Source: Limnohabitans sp. WS1 (GTDB taxonomy: Bacteria > Pseudomonadota > Gammaproteobacteria > Burkholderiales > Burkholderiaceae_C). Taken from it: a stretch of DNA of 59,635 nt. The first letter of the stretch is position 1. Each line of letters opens with the position of its first letter. Shown in pieces: positions 53,116 through 59,635 of the stretch. The notes under the pieces are model-generated. The model did no database searches and was not told the DNA's origin. It worked only from the letters and a program-made list of their open reading frames with translations. The stretch spans positions 1-59,635 of the forward strand of contig NZ_NERU01000025.1 of the NCBI RefSeq assembly GCF_003063265.1, read 5' to 3'. A program made the translations under genes and the position numbers.

Positions 53116-54642
53116 ATGAGCAGTTTCATCCGTTTGCATCCAGCCGATGACGTGGTCATCGCTCGCAGCCAACTCATGAGCGGCAGCGCCGTCGAGGGCG
53201 TGCCCGTGCGCGGCCTGATCCCGCCGGGCCACAAGGTGGCCACCCGCGCCATCGCCGTGGGCGAACCGGTGCGCCGCTACAACCAGATCATTGGCTTTGC
53301 GCACCAGCCCATTGCGCCGGGCGAGCATGTGCACACCCACAACCTGAACATGGGCGCAGAAAAAGGCAACTTCGAGCGCGACTACGCCATTGGCCAAGAC
53401 GTGAAACCCGAGCCGGTGCGCCAACAAGCGAGCTTCATGGGCTACAAGCGCAGCGACGGCCGCGTGGCCACACGCAACTACATCGGCGTGTTATCCAGCG
53501 TGAACTGCTCGGCCACCGCCGCACGCGCCATTGCAGACCATTTCTCCAAACGCAACAACCCTGCTGCGCTGGCCAACTTTCCGAATGTCGATGGCGTGGT
53601 GGCTTTGACACACGGCACCGGCTGCGGCATGGACACCGAAGGGCTGGGCATCCAGCTGCTCGAGCGCACGCTGGCCGGCTACGCCACACACGCCAACTTC
53701 TGGGGCGTGGTGGTGGTGGGATTGGGCTGCGAGGCCAACCAGCTCAGCACCTGGCTGGCGCACAGCAGCTTGCGCGTGGGCGACACGCTCAAGGTCTTTA
53801 ACATCCAGGACTCGGGCGGCACGCGTCTGACGGTCGAAAAAGGCATTGCCTTGATCGAAGAAATGCTGCCCCGCGCCAACGCCATCACCCGCGAGCCTTG
53901 CAGCGCCGAACACATCACCGTGGGTCTGCAGTGCGGCGGCTCGGATGGGTATTCGGGCATCAGCGCCAACCCGGCTTTAGGTGCAGCGGTGGACTTGTTG
54001 GTGCAACACGGCGGCACCGCCATCCTGAGCGAAACGCCCGAGATTTATGGCGCAGAGCATTTGCTCACGCGCCGTGCTGTGAAGCCCGAAGTAGCGCACA
54101 AACTGATCGAGCGCATCCACTGGTGGGAAAACTACACCGCCATCAACGGCGGTGAGATGAACAACAACCCCTCGCCCGGCAACAAGGCCGGTGGCCTGAC
54201 CACCATCCTGGAGAAGTCTTTGGGTGCAGTGGCCAAGGGCGGCACCAGCAACCTGCAAGCGGTGTACGAATACGCTGAGACGGTCACCGCCAAAGGCTTT
54301 GTTTACATGGACACGCCCGGCTACGACCCGGTGAGCGCAACGGGCCAGGTGGCGGGTGGCGCCAACCTGATTTGCTTCACCACCGGGCGTGGCAGCGCCT
54401 ATGGCTGCGCCCCGTCGCCGAGCCTCAAGTTCTCGACCAACACCGCCCTGTGGAAAAAGCAGGAAGAGGACATGGACCTGAACTGCGGCGAGATCGTAGA
54501 CGGCGGCGTGAGCATTGCCGAGATGGGCCAGCGCATCTTCGAGATGATCCTCGCCGCCGCCTCGGGCGAGCCCACCAAGAGCGAACGCCATGGCTACGGT
54601 CAAAACGAGTTTGTGCCATGGCAAGTGGGCGCGGTGATGTGA
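53116..54642 (+). CDS. UxaA/GarD-family altronate or galactarate dehydratase
   Basis: A 508-residue protein fusing an N-terminal SAF-like domain (about 5-85, with GLIPPGHKVATRAIAVGEPV) to the galactarate/altronate dehydratase domain. Conserved features are GVLSSVNCSATAARAIADHF, PNVDGVVALTHGTGCGMDTE, LQCGGSDGYSGISANPALG, NPSPGNKAGGLTTILEKSLG and FTTGRGSAYG. These enzymes use iron to dehydrate altronate or galactarate to keto-deoxy acids. The specific substrate cannot be told from sequence alone. It follows the TRAP genes in the same unit. Confidence 0.88.
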   Translation: MSSFIRLHPADDVVIARSQLMSGSAVEGVPVRGLIPPGHKVATRAIAVGEPVRRYNQIIGFAHQPIAPGEHVHTHNLNMGAEKGNFERDYAIGQDVKPEPVRQQASFMGYKRSDGRVATRNYIGVLSSVNCSATAARAIADHFSKRNNPAALANFPNVDGVVALTHGTGCGMDTEGLGIQLLERTLAGYATHANFWGVVVVGLGCEANQLSTWLAHSSLRVGDTLKVFNIQDSGGTRLTVEKGIALIEEMLPRANAITREPCSAEHITVGLQCGGSDGYSGISANPALGAAVDLLVQHGGTAILSETPEIYGAEHLLTRRAVKPEVAHKLIERIHWWENYTAINGGEMNNNPSPGNKAGGLTTILEKSLGAVAKGGTSNLQAVYEYAETVTAKGFVYMDTPGYDPVSATGQVAGGANLICFTTGRGSAYGCAPSPSLKFSTNTALWKKQEEDMDLNCGEIVDGGVSIAEMGQRIFEMILAAASGEPTKSERHGYGQNEFVPWQVGAVM

Positions 54643-54691
54643 GCCCTGTCGTGATCCGCGTTTCGACATCGGGCAGACAGGCGGGCTGCTG

Positions 54692-54775
54692 TAGGTCGGC
54701 ACCTTCAGGTCCTACGTTTGTCCGCCTCGCCAAAGGCCTCATGTCGGGGCTAAAGCCACCGACCTACTCAAACCA
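54692..54775. repeat. REP-like repeat pair, cluster B
   Basis: GTAGGTCGGCACCTTCAGGT leads and CATGTCGGGGCTAAAGCC with CACCGACCTAC ends a single unit in the 180-base gap between the dehydratase and Ldh2 genes. It is the same repeat family as clusters A and C. Confidence 0.85.
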
Positions 54776-54822
54776 TCGGTGCAAACCGTTCTGATGATTT
54801 TTTGACAGACGACAAGACCTCT

Positions 54823-55875
54823 ATGAGCCACACCATTTCCGCCGCAGAACTGCGCGCCAAAGTCGCCCGCATCATTGAACAAGCGGGCAGCGCCCCCGAC
54901 GAAGCCGCCCAGGTGGCCGACAACCTGGTCATGGCCAACTTGAGTGGCCACGACTCGCACGGCGTGGGCATGGTGCCGCGCTATGTGGACGCCGTGCTCG
55001 AAGGCGGCCTGAGCCCCAACACGGGCGTGAAGGTCTTGCTCGACACCGGCCCCTTGCTCAACCTCGACGGCCAACGCGGCTACGGCCAAATCACCGGCGT
55101 GCAGGCCATGCAAATGGGCATTGAACGCGCCAAGCAACACGGCGTGTGCACCGTGGCCCTGAGCCGCTCGCACCACCTGGGCCGCATTGGCCACTTTGCC
55201 GAAATGGCTGTGACGCAAGGCTTGGTGTCGGTGCATTTTGTGAACGTGCTCTCGCGCCCCGTGGTCGCGCCCTTTGGCGGTGGCGACGGGCGCTTTGGCA
55301 CCAACCCCTGCTGCATTGGCGTGCCCATGGGCGACCGTGCCCCCTTTGTGCTCGACTTTGCCACAAGCCGTGTGGCGCAAGGCAAGATGCGCGTGGCGCA
55401 CAACAAGGGCGAACAGGTCCCACCCGGTTATTTGATCGACGAACACGGCCACCCCACCACCGACCCGGGCGTGGTGGTGGTGCCGCAATCCAACGGTTTG
55501 TTTGGTGCGCTCATGACCTTTGGTGACCACAAAGGCTTTGGCATGGCCATGGCCTGCGAGCTGCTGGGTGGTGCGCTGACCGGCGGCGGGACATGGCACC
55601 GCGAGGCGGATAACCAACGCGCCGTGCTCAACAGCATGCTGACGATGTTGATTGACCCTGTGCGCCTGGGCACACAAGCCATGTTCGAGCAAGAAGCCCT
55701 GGCCTTTGCCGACTGGCTGCGCCAAAGCCCCGATGCACCCGGCAGCGATGGCGTCAAGCTCGCAGGCGAGCCCGAACGCACGGCACGCGCCGACCGCGAA
55801 CAAAACGGCATCTGGATCGACGACACAACCTGGGCAGAGATCGAAGCGTCTGAACAGAAACTCCAACAGCCTTGA
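54823..55875 (+). CDS. Malate/L-lactate dehydrogenase-family (Ldh2/YiaK/YlbC-like) oxidoreductase
   Basis: A 350-residue NAD(P)-dependent 2-hydroxyacid dehydrogenase of the Ldh2 family. LSGHDSHGVGMVPRYVDAVL has the catalytic His, and LSRSHHLGRIGHFAEMA and GGGDGRFGTNPCCIGVPMGD follow. Members include malate, ureidoglycolate and 2,3-diketo-L-gulonate dehydrogenases. It could reduce a 2-keto acid made in this locus, but the substrate is unclear. ATG 54823 chosen over an upstream TTG. Confidence 0.85.
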   Translation: MSHTISAAELRAKVARIIEQAGSAPDEAAQVADNLVMANLSGHDSHGVGMVPRYVDAVLEGGLSPNTGVKVLLDTGPLLNLDGQRGYGQITGVQAMQMGIERAKQHGVCTVALSRSHHLGRIGHFAEMAVTQGLVSVHFVNVLSRPVVAPFGGGDGRFGTNPCCIGVPMGDRAPFVLDFATSRVAQGKMRVAHNKGEQVPPGYLIDEHGHPTTDPGVVVVPQSNGLFGALMTFGDHKGFGMAMACELLGGALTGGGTWHREADNQRAVLNSMLTMLIDPVRLGTQAMFEQEALAFADWLRQSPDAPGSDGVKLAGEPERTARADREQNGIWIDDTTWAEIEASEQKLQQP

Positions 55876-55902
55876 GCGCATGGCCGCTGGCCCTGCGCTC
55901 AA
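55872..55902 (+). promoter_or_regulatory. Intercistronic hairpin after Ldh2-like gene
   Basis: TTGAGCGCA pairs exactly with TGCGCTCAA, with inner GGCC/GGCC. The stop codon of the dehydrogenase lies in the 5' arm. No U-run, so it is probably an mRNA-stability element rather than a terminator. Confidence 0.45.
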
Positions 55903-55921
55903 GGTCTACACACCTCACACC

Positions 55922-57340
55922 ATGACCCTGTCTGCTGCAACACTCCGCGCCCTGCCCGAGTCCGTGCACACCCCCACCTATGACCGCACGGCCCACGCCC
56001 CTGGCGTGGTGCACCTGGGTCTGGGCGCTTTTCACCGCGCCCACCAGGCCATGGTGTTTGACCAACTGCTGGCCAGTGGCGACACGCGCTGGGGCATTCA
56101 CGGTGTGGGCATGACACGTCCTGACTTGGTGAAACAACTGCGTGCGCAAGATGGCTTGTACGCCGTGCGTGTGGCCGATGGGCAAGGCGTCAGGTGGCAA
56201 GTGCCCGGCGCACTTTGGCGCATGAATGTGGCCGCCACCGAGCGCGATGCGGTGGTGCAAGCCATCGCCGCACCCACCACCCGCTGGGTCACGCTCACCG
56301 TGACAGAAAAAGGCTACACCCCCGCTTTAGGCCAACTGCTGCTCGACGGCTTGCGCCTGCGCCAGCAAGCAGGCTTGCCCGGCGTCACCGTGGCTTCGTG
56401 CGACAACCTGCAAGGCAATGGCCACAAGCTGCAAGCCTTGGTCAAGGCCGAGATTCCAGCCAAAGACATGACAGCGCAAGACGCCGAGCTGCTGCGCTGG
56501 CTGGACGCGCAATGCGCTTTTCCGTGCAGCATGGTCGACCGCATCGTGCCTGCCGCCACGCCCGAAGTGATGGCGGCTGCGCAAGAGGCGCTGGGCCTGC
56601 AAGACCACTGCGCCCTGAGCACCGAAGGTTTTTGGGAATGGGTGATCGAAGACCGCTTTGCCGACCCTGCCGACGCGGCCCTGCTGCAAAGCGCCGGTGT
56701 GCGCGTGACGGGCGATGTGCACAGCTACGAAGAGGCCAAGCTGCGCATGCTCAACGGCAGCCACACGGCCATGGCGCTCATGGGGGCCATCACCGGCAGA
56801 CCCTTCATTGCCAGCTGCATTGGGGTGCCGCACATCCGAGAATTTGTGCACCAACTGATGGGCCACGAAGTTGCGCCGCACCTGAGTCGCAGCGACTGGG
56901 CAGATTACCGCGACGCACTGATTGAGCGTTTTGGCAACCCCTACTTGAAGCACAGCGTGCACCAGATCGCCACCGACAGCTCGCAAAAAATTCCGCAGCG
57001 CTGGCCGCCCTCGGTGCTCGGTCAAATCGAGCAAGGCGCTTCATTTGAACACCACGCACTGGCCGCTGCCGTGTTCGTGCGCTACACGCTGGCTGTGGAC
57101 GAGCAAGGCCAAGCCTATGCCCTGAACGATCCGCAAGCCGAAAGCCTGATGGCCCTGGGCGCTGCCCAGCGCACCGAGCATGCAGCCTGCGTGCGCGCCC
57201 TGCTGGCCCGTGAAGACCTGTGGGGCAACGCCTTGCCCCAACACGCAGGCTGGATCGCCCGCGTCACGCACTGGCACCAGCAAGTGCTGCTGCACGGTGT
57301 GGACGCCGCAGTCCAACAACTGTTGACCACAACACCATGA
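55922..57340 (+). CDS. uxuB: Mannitol-dehydrogenase-family oxidoreductase (UxuB-like fructuronate reductase)
   Basis: A 472-residue polyol/uronate dehydrogenase. VVHLGLGAFHRAHQAMVFDQ is the dinucleotide-binding start of the family. VASCDNLQGNGHKLQALVKA, FPCSMVDRIVPAA and the catalytic region KLRMLNGSHTAMALMGAI follow. UxuB reduces D-fructuronate to D-mannonate, the substrate of the mannonate dehydratase two genes on. An internal start at 55922 removes a spurious 90-residue overlap with the upstream gene. Confidence 0.88.
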   Translation: MTLSAATLRALPESVHTPTYDRTAHAPGVVHLGLGAFHRAHQAMVFDQLLASGDTRWGIHGVGMTRPDLVKQLRAQDGLYAVRVADGQGVRWQVPGALWRMNVAATERDAVVQAIAAPTTRWVTLTVTEKGYTPALGQLLLDGLRLRQQAGLPGVTVASCDNLQGNGHKLQALVKAEIPAKDMTAQDAELLRWLDAQCAFPCSMVDRIVPAATPEVMAAAQEALGLQDHCALSTEGFWEWVIEDRFADPADAALLQSAGVRVTGDVHSYEEAKLRMLNGSHTAMALMGAITGRPFIASCIGVPHIREFVHQLMGHEVAPHLSRSDWADYRDALIERFGNPYLKHSVHQIATDSSQKIPQRWPPSVLGQIEQGASFEHHALAAAVFVRYTLAVDEQGQAYALNDPQAESLMALGAAQRTEHAACVRALLAREDLWGNALPQHAGWIARVTHWHQQVLLHGVDAAVQQLLTTTP

Positions 57341-57360
57341 CAAAAGCCGCCACAGCTTCC

Positions 57361-57753
57361 TGTAGGTCGGCACCTTCAGGTCCGACGTTTATCCGTTTGC
57401 CAAGGACTCATGTCGGGGCTAAAGCCACCGACCTACAAAACGAACCACCCCGTAGATCGGCACCTTCAGGTCCGACGTTTACCCGTTTGCCAAGTACTCA
57501 TGTCGGGGCTAAAGCCGCCGACCTACAAAACGAACCACCCCGTAGGTCGGCAGCTTCAGCTCCGACGTTTACCCGTTTGCCAAGGACTCATGTCGGGGCT
57601 AAAGCCGCCGACCTACAAAACGAACCACCCCGTAGGTCGGCACCTTCAGGTCCGACGTTTACCCGTTTGCCAAGGACTCATGTCGGGGCTAAAGCCGCCG
57701 ACCTACAAAACGAGCCGCCCCGTAGGTCGGCAGCTTCAGCTCCGACATGACCG
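57361..57753. repeat. REP-like tandem array, exact 90-bp period (cluster C)
   Basis: Units start at 57361, 57451, 57541, 57631 and a partial one at 57721. Each holds a hairpin GTCGGCACCTTCAGGTCCGAC, a spacer, and an opposing hairpin GTCGGGGCTAAAGCCGCCGAC, so outer ends GTAGG and CCTAC are complementary. Two units carry AGCT/AGCT instead of ACCT/AGGT in the first stem, a compensatory change. The units lie between uxuB and manD. Confidence 0.95.
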
Positions 57754-57841
57754 GTTGACCGCAGGTCCTTACCGATGCGAAAACCGTCGACAACACCTAT
57801 TGCCAACGCATGAACTTGCGCCTACCGAACAGATCTGAGCC

Positions 57842-59053
57842 ATGAAAATCACCACCGCCCGCGTCATCGTCTGCAGCCCCGGCCGCAACTTCGTCACCCT
57901 CAAGATCGAGACCGACCAAGGCGTTTATGGCGTGGGTGACGCCACGCTCAACGGCCGCGAGCTGGCGGTGGTCAGCTACCTCGAAGACCATGTGATCCCC
58001 TGCCTGATCGGGCGCGACCCGCAGCAGATCGAAGACATCTGGCAATACCTCTACAAAGGCGCCTACTGGCGACGCGGCCCGGTGACCATGAGCGCGATTG
58101 CCGCCGTGGACACCGCGTTGTGGGACATCAAGGCCAAGATGGCGAACATGCCGCTGTACCAGTTGCTGGGTGGGCGCAGCCGCACCGGGGTCATGGTCTA
58201 CGGCCACGCCAACGGCCGCGACACCGCCGAAACGGTGGATGAAGTCTTGCGCCACAAAGAAGAAGGCTACTTGGCCATCCGCGCCCAAAGCGGCGTGCCG
58301 GGCCTGAACAAGGTCTATGGTGTGAGTGGCACGAATCGCCTGTACGAACCCGCCGACGGCAACTTGCCGAGCGAGCACGACTGGAGCACCGAGAAGTATT
58401 TGCGCCACACCCCCGGCCTGTTTGAAGCCGTGCGCGAAGCCGTGGGCCCCGACATCCATTTGCTGCACGACGTGCACCACCGCCTGACGCCCATCGAGGC
58501 AGGGCAACTGGGCAAGGCGCTGGAGCCCATGCGCCTGTTCTGGATGGAAGACCCAACGCCCGCCGAAAACCAGGACGCCTTTGCATGGATACGCCACCAC
58601 ACCACCACGCCGATCGCGGTGGGTGAGATTTTCAACAGCATCTGGGACTGCAAGACGCTGATCGAAAAGCAGCTGATCGACTACATCCGCACCACCGTGG
58701 TCCACGCAGGCGGCATCACCCACCTGCGGCGCATCGCCGACTTGGCCAGCCTCTACCAAGTGCGCACCGGCTGCCACGGCGCGACCGATTTGTCACCCGT
58801 GTGCATGGGCGCGGCCCTGCACTTTGACACCTGGGTGCCCAACTTTGGCGTGCAAGAGTTCATGCCGCACAGCGAAGAAATGCTGTCGGTCTTTCCGCAC
58901 GACTACCGCTTTGAGCGCGGCATGATGCACTGCGGCGAGTCACCCGGCCACGGGGTGGACATCGACGAAAAGCTGGCTGCGAAGTACCCGTATCAAAGAG
59001 CCTATCTGCCGGTGAACCGGTTGCAGCATGATGGGACTTTGTGGAGTTGGTGA
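57842..59053 (+). CDS. manD: D-mannonate dehydratase (enolase superfamily ManD)
   Basis: A 403-residue ManD. The start MKITTARVIVCSPGRNFVTL, the RGPVTMSAIAAVDTALWDIK and LLGGRSRTGVMVYGHANG segments, and HLLHDVHHRLTPIEA (metal Asp and His) match characterised enzymes. So do WMEDPTPAENQDAF, AVGEIFNSIWD and GCHGATDLSPV. It dehydrates D-mannonate to 2-keto-3-deoxy-D-gluconate with Mg. With UxuB it completes the D-glucuronate branch, an enolase-type alternative to UxuA. The last gene of the sugar-acid locus. Confidence 0.94.
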   Translation: MKITTARVIVCSPGRNFVTLKIETDQGVYGVGDATLNGRELAVVSYLEDHVIPCLIGRDPQQIEDIWQYLYKGAYWRRGPVTMSAIAAVDTALWDIKAKMANMPLYQLLGGRSRTGVMVYGHANGRDTAETVDEVLRHKEEGYLAIRAQSGVPGLNKVYGVSGTNRLYEPADGNLPSEHDWSTEKYLRHTPGLFEAVREAVGPDIHLLHDVHHRLTPIEAGQLGKALEPMRLFWMEDPTPAENQDAFAWIRHHTTTPIAVGEIFNSIWDCKTLIEKQLIDYIRTTVVHAGGITHLRRIADLASLYQVRTGCHGATDLSPVCMGAALHFDTWVPNFGVQEFMPHSEEMLSVFPHDYRFERGMMHCGESPGHGVDIDEKLAAKYPYQRAYLPVNRLQHDGTLWSW

Positions 59054-59268
59054 GGTGAGCTGAACGTGGATGGGCTGCTTTGCAGCGTCTTACGACCTTC
59101 GGTGCTTCGCGCTGTACGAACGCTTTACGGAAACAAGCAGTCATTCGACTCGACCACTCTGACCTTAACTAATGTAAGACTTTGATGTTGTGCCAACAGC
59201 AGGATACGCGATGCCCGCTGGCTAGCGGAGCCTCAAGCGAACGTGGGGGCGCTTGAGTTACCGGGAGT
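59054..59268. other. Non-coding gap after manD
   Basis: No gene is visible. A CTCAAGCG/CGCTTGAG stem (59232-59257) is present, spaced by AACGTGGGGG; it is not clearly terminator-like. The stretch looks less GC-biased in codon terms than its neighbours, consistent with a mobile junction. Confidence 0.4.
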
Positions 59269-59523
59269 TCAACGTGACTCGCGCCGCAAGACGTCCGTGG
59301 ACATGGCGCAGCAGGTAGTAAACAAGGCGTCCAGCACGGTTCTAAGCTTGCTGATTTCGTAGGTGCCGTTTGCAACGTCCTCGACGCTTGCCTCGTAGAA
59401 GGCTTTGGCGTAGCTTTCCTTGAAGTCCAGCGCGCCTTGATAGATGCCCATTGAAGCCTTGAAGTTGGTCCAAGTCACCTGTGCTTCAGGACGACCTGCT
59501 AGGCGGAGATCTAGTGTAGTGTT
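59269..59523 (-). pseudogene. Unrecognised ORF, apparently truncated near an IS630 junction
   Basis: The frame is open for 84 codons from 59523 to a stop at 59269 (TTLDLRLAGRPEAQVTWTNF near the start, then YQGALDFKESYAKAFYEASV). A GTG at 59478 could start a 69-residue product, but protein-like sequence continues upstream to an in-frame stop at 59524-59526. The IS630-like DNA begins near there, suggesting that the insertion cut the 5' end. Family unknown. Confidence 0.4.
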
Positions 59524-59592
59524 TCACTCTTGATAATACATAAATTATCTCCATCTATAGCGTATTGTTTTTAGCCAAGATGGATGACCAAG

Positions 59593-59635
59593 ATGCGCGT
59601 AGCCCCCACGATCACGCTTACCGACGATGAGCGTA
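59593..59635 (+). CDS. IS630-family transposase, N-terminal fragment (cut by window edge)
   Basis: The ATG at 59593 opens MRVAPTITLTDDER, the usual start of IS630-family transposases (MRVAPxIxLTxEER). Only 14 codons lie inside the window. An AT-rich stretch upstream (59515-59592) may include the terminal repeat. Transposases of this family target TA dinucleotides. Confidence 0.65.
   Translation, partial: MRVAPTITLTDDER

Noticed and set aside
51004..53427. An 807-codon open frame antisense to the TRAP genes
   Set aside because: Extreme His/Gln/Asp composition and no recognisable domain; the sense strand holds three clear transporter genes.
55652..57340. A 562-residue form of the UxuB-like protein
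   Set aside because: The extra 90 residues overlap the upstream dehydrogenase gene and lack any family similarity; the family starts at the 55922 ATG.
57361..57753. CRISPR array
   Set aside because: The repeats are 90 bp with two hairpins each and there are no unique spacers; no cas genes are present.

Overview
The window looks like a chromosomal segment of a GC-rich betaproteobacterium, order Burkholderiales, most likely Comamonadaceae (Limnohabitans/Polaromonas/Rhodoferax-like). The evidence is gene content and order: the murA-hisGDCBHAF cluster behind an mlaFEDACB and YadGH-type ABC cluster, several orphan Bug/TctC binding proteins, and the codon use. No rRNA, tRNA or CRISPR array was seen. 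Insertion-sequence fragments cap both ends: an IS21-family istB end on the left and the start of an IS630-family transposase on the right.

Region 1 (about 250-4260) is a decayed chromosomal integron. A degraded integron-integrase gene on the plus strand (4014-4256) stands divergently from a row of minus-strand cassettes. These encode a small membrane protein, a cupin, an SRPBCC protein, a frameshifted VOC protein coupled to an ABM-like protein, and another VOC protein. One attC site (3338-3448) is textbook, with R''/L''/L'/R' boxes. Two more are recognisable (2702-2799 and 250-347), one has only its core, and an attI-like core lies at 3872-3879.

Region 2 (4684-18926, all minus strand) is a long housekeeping cluster: mlaF-E-D-A-C-B (lipid asymmetry), a two-gene ABC exporter, a BolA protein, murA, then hisG-D-C-B-H-A, a hexose-phosphate mutarotase, a 73-residue unknown and hisF. 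hisI and hisE, which usually follow hisF, are absent, and the integron sits exactly there. Upstream are gltB and gltD (19033-25244).

Region 3 (25311-36758) is mixed. It holds a RAYT transposase bounded by perfect 26-bp inverted repeats, a secreted ClpP-like/rhodanese fusion, a Thr-Pro-repeat lipoprotein with a clear promoter, two Bug/TctC proteins, an FAD monooxygenase with a divergent LysR regulator, a methyltransferase and a DUF1415 protein.

Region 4 (36792-41128) is a four-gene, mostly overlapping operon resembling accessory genes of type I restriction loci: an AlbA_2/ATPase-like protein, a half-length HsdS, a DUF1016 (PDDEXK) nuclease and RhuM. No hsdM or hsdR is present. It is the best candidate for an undescribed defence-type system.

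Region 5 (41459-59053) has an MFS transporter, dgt and aroB, then a sugar-acid catabolic locus. One arm (minus strand, 45402-48940) is an enolase-superfamily dehydratase, two SDRs and an FAH-family hydrolase, matching a non-phosphorylative 2-keto-3-deoxy-acid route. The other arm (plus strand, 49191-59053) is a GntR regulator, a DctPQM TRAP transporter, a UxaA/GarD-family dehydratase, an Ldh2-type dehydrogenase, a UxuB-like oxidoreductase and D-mannonate dehydratase. REP-like hairpin repeats with compensatory stem changes recur at 42734-42930, 54692-54775 and, as an exact 90-bp tandem array, 57361-57753.
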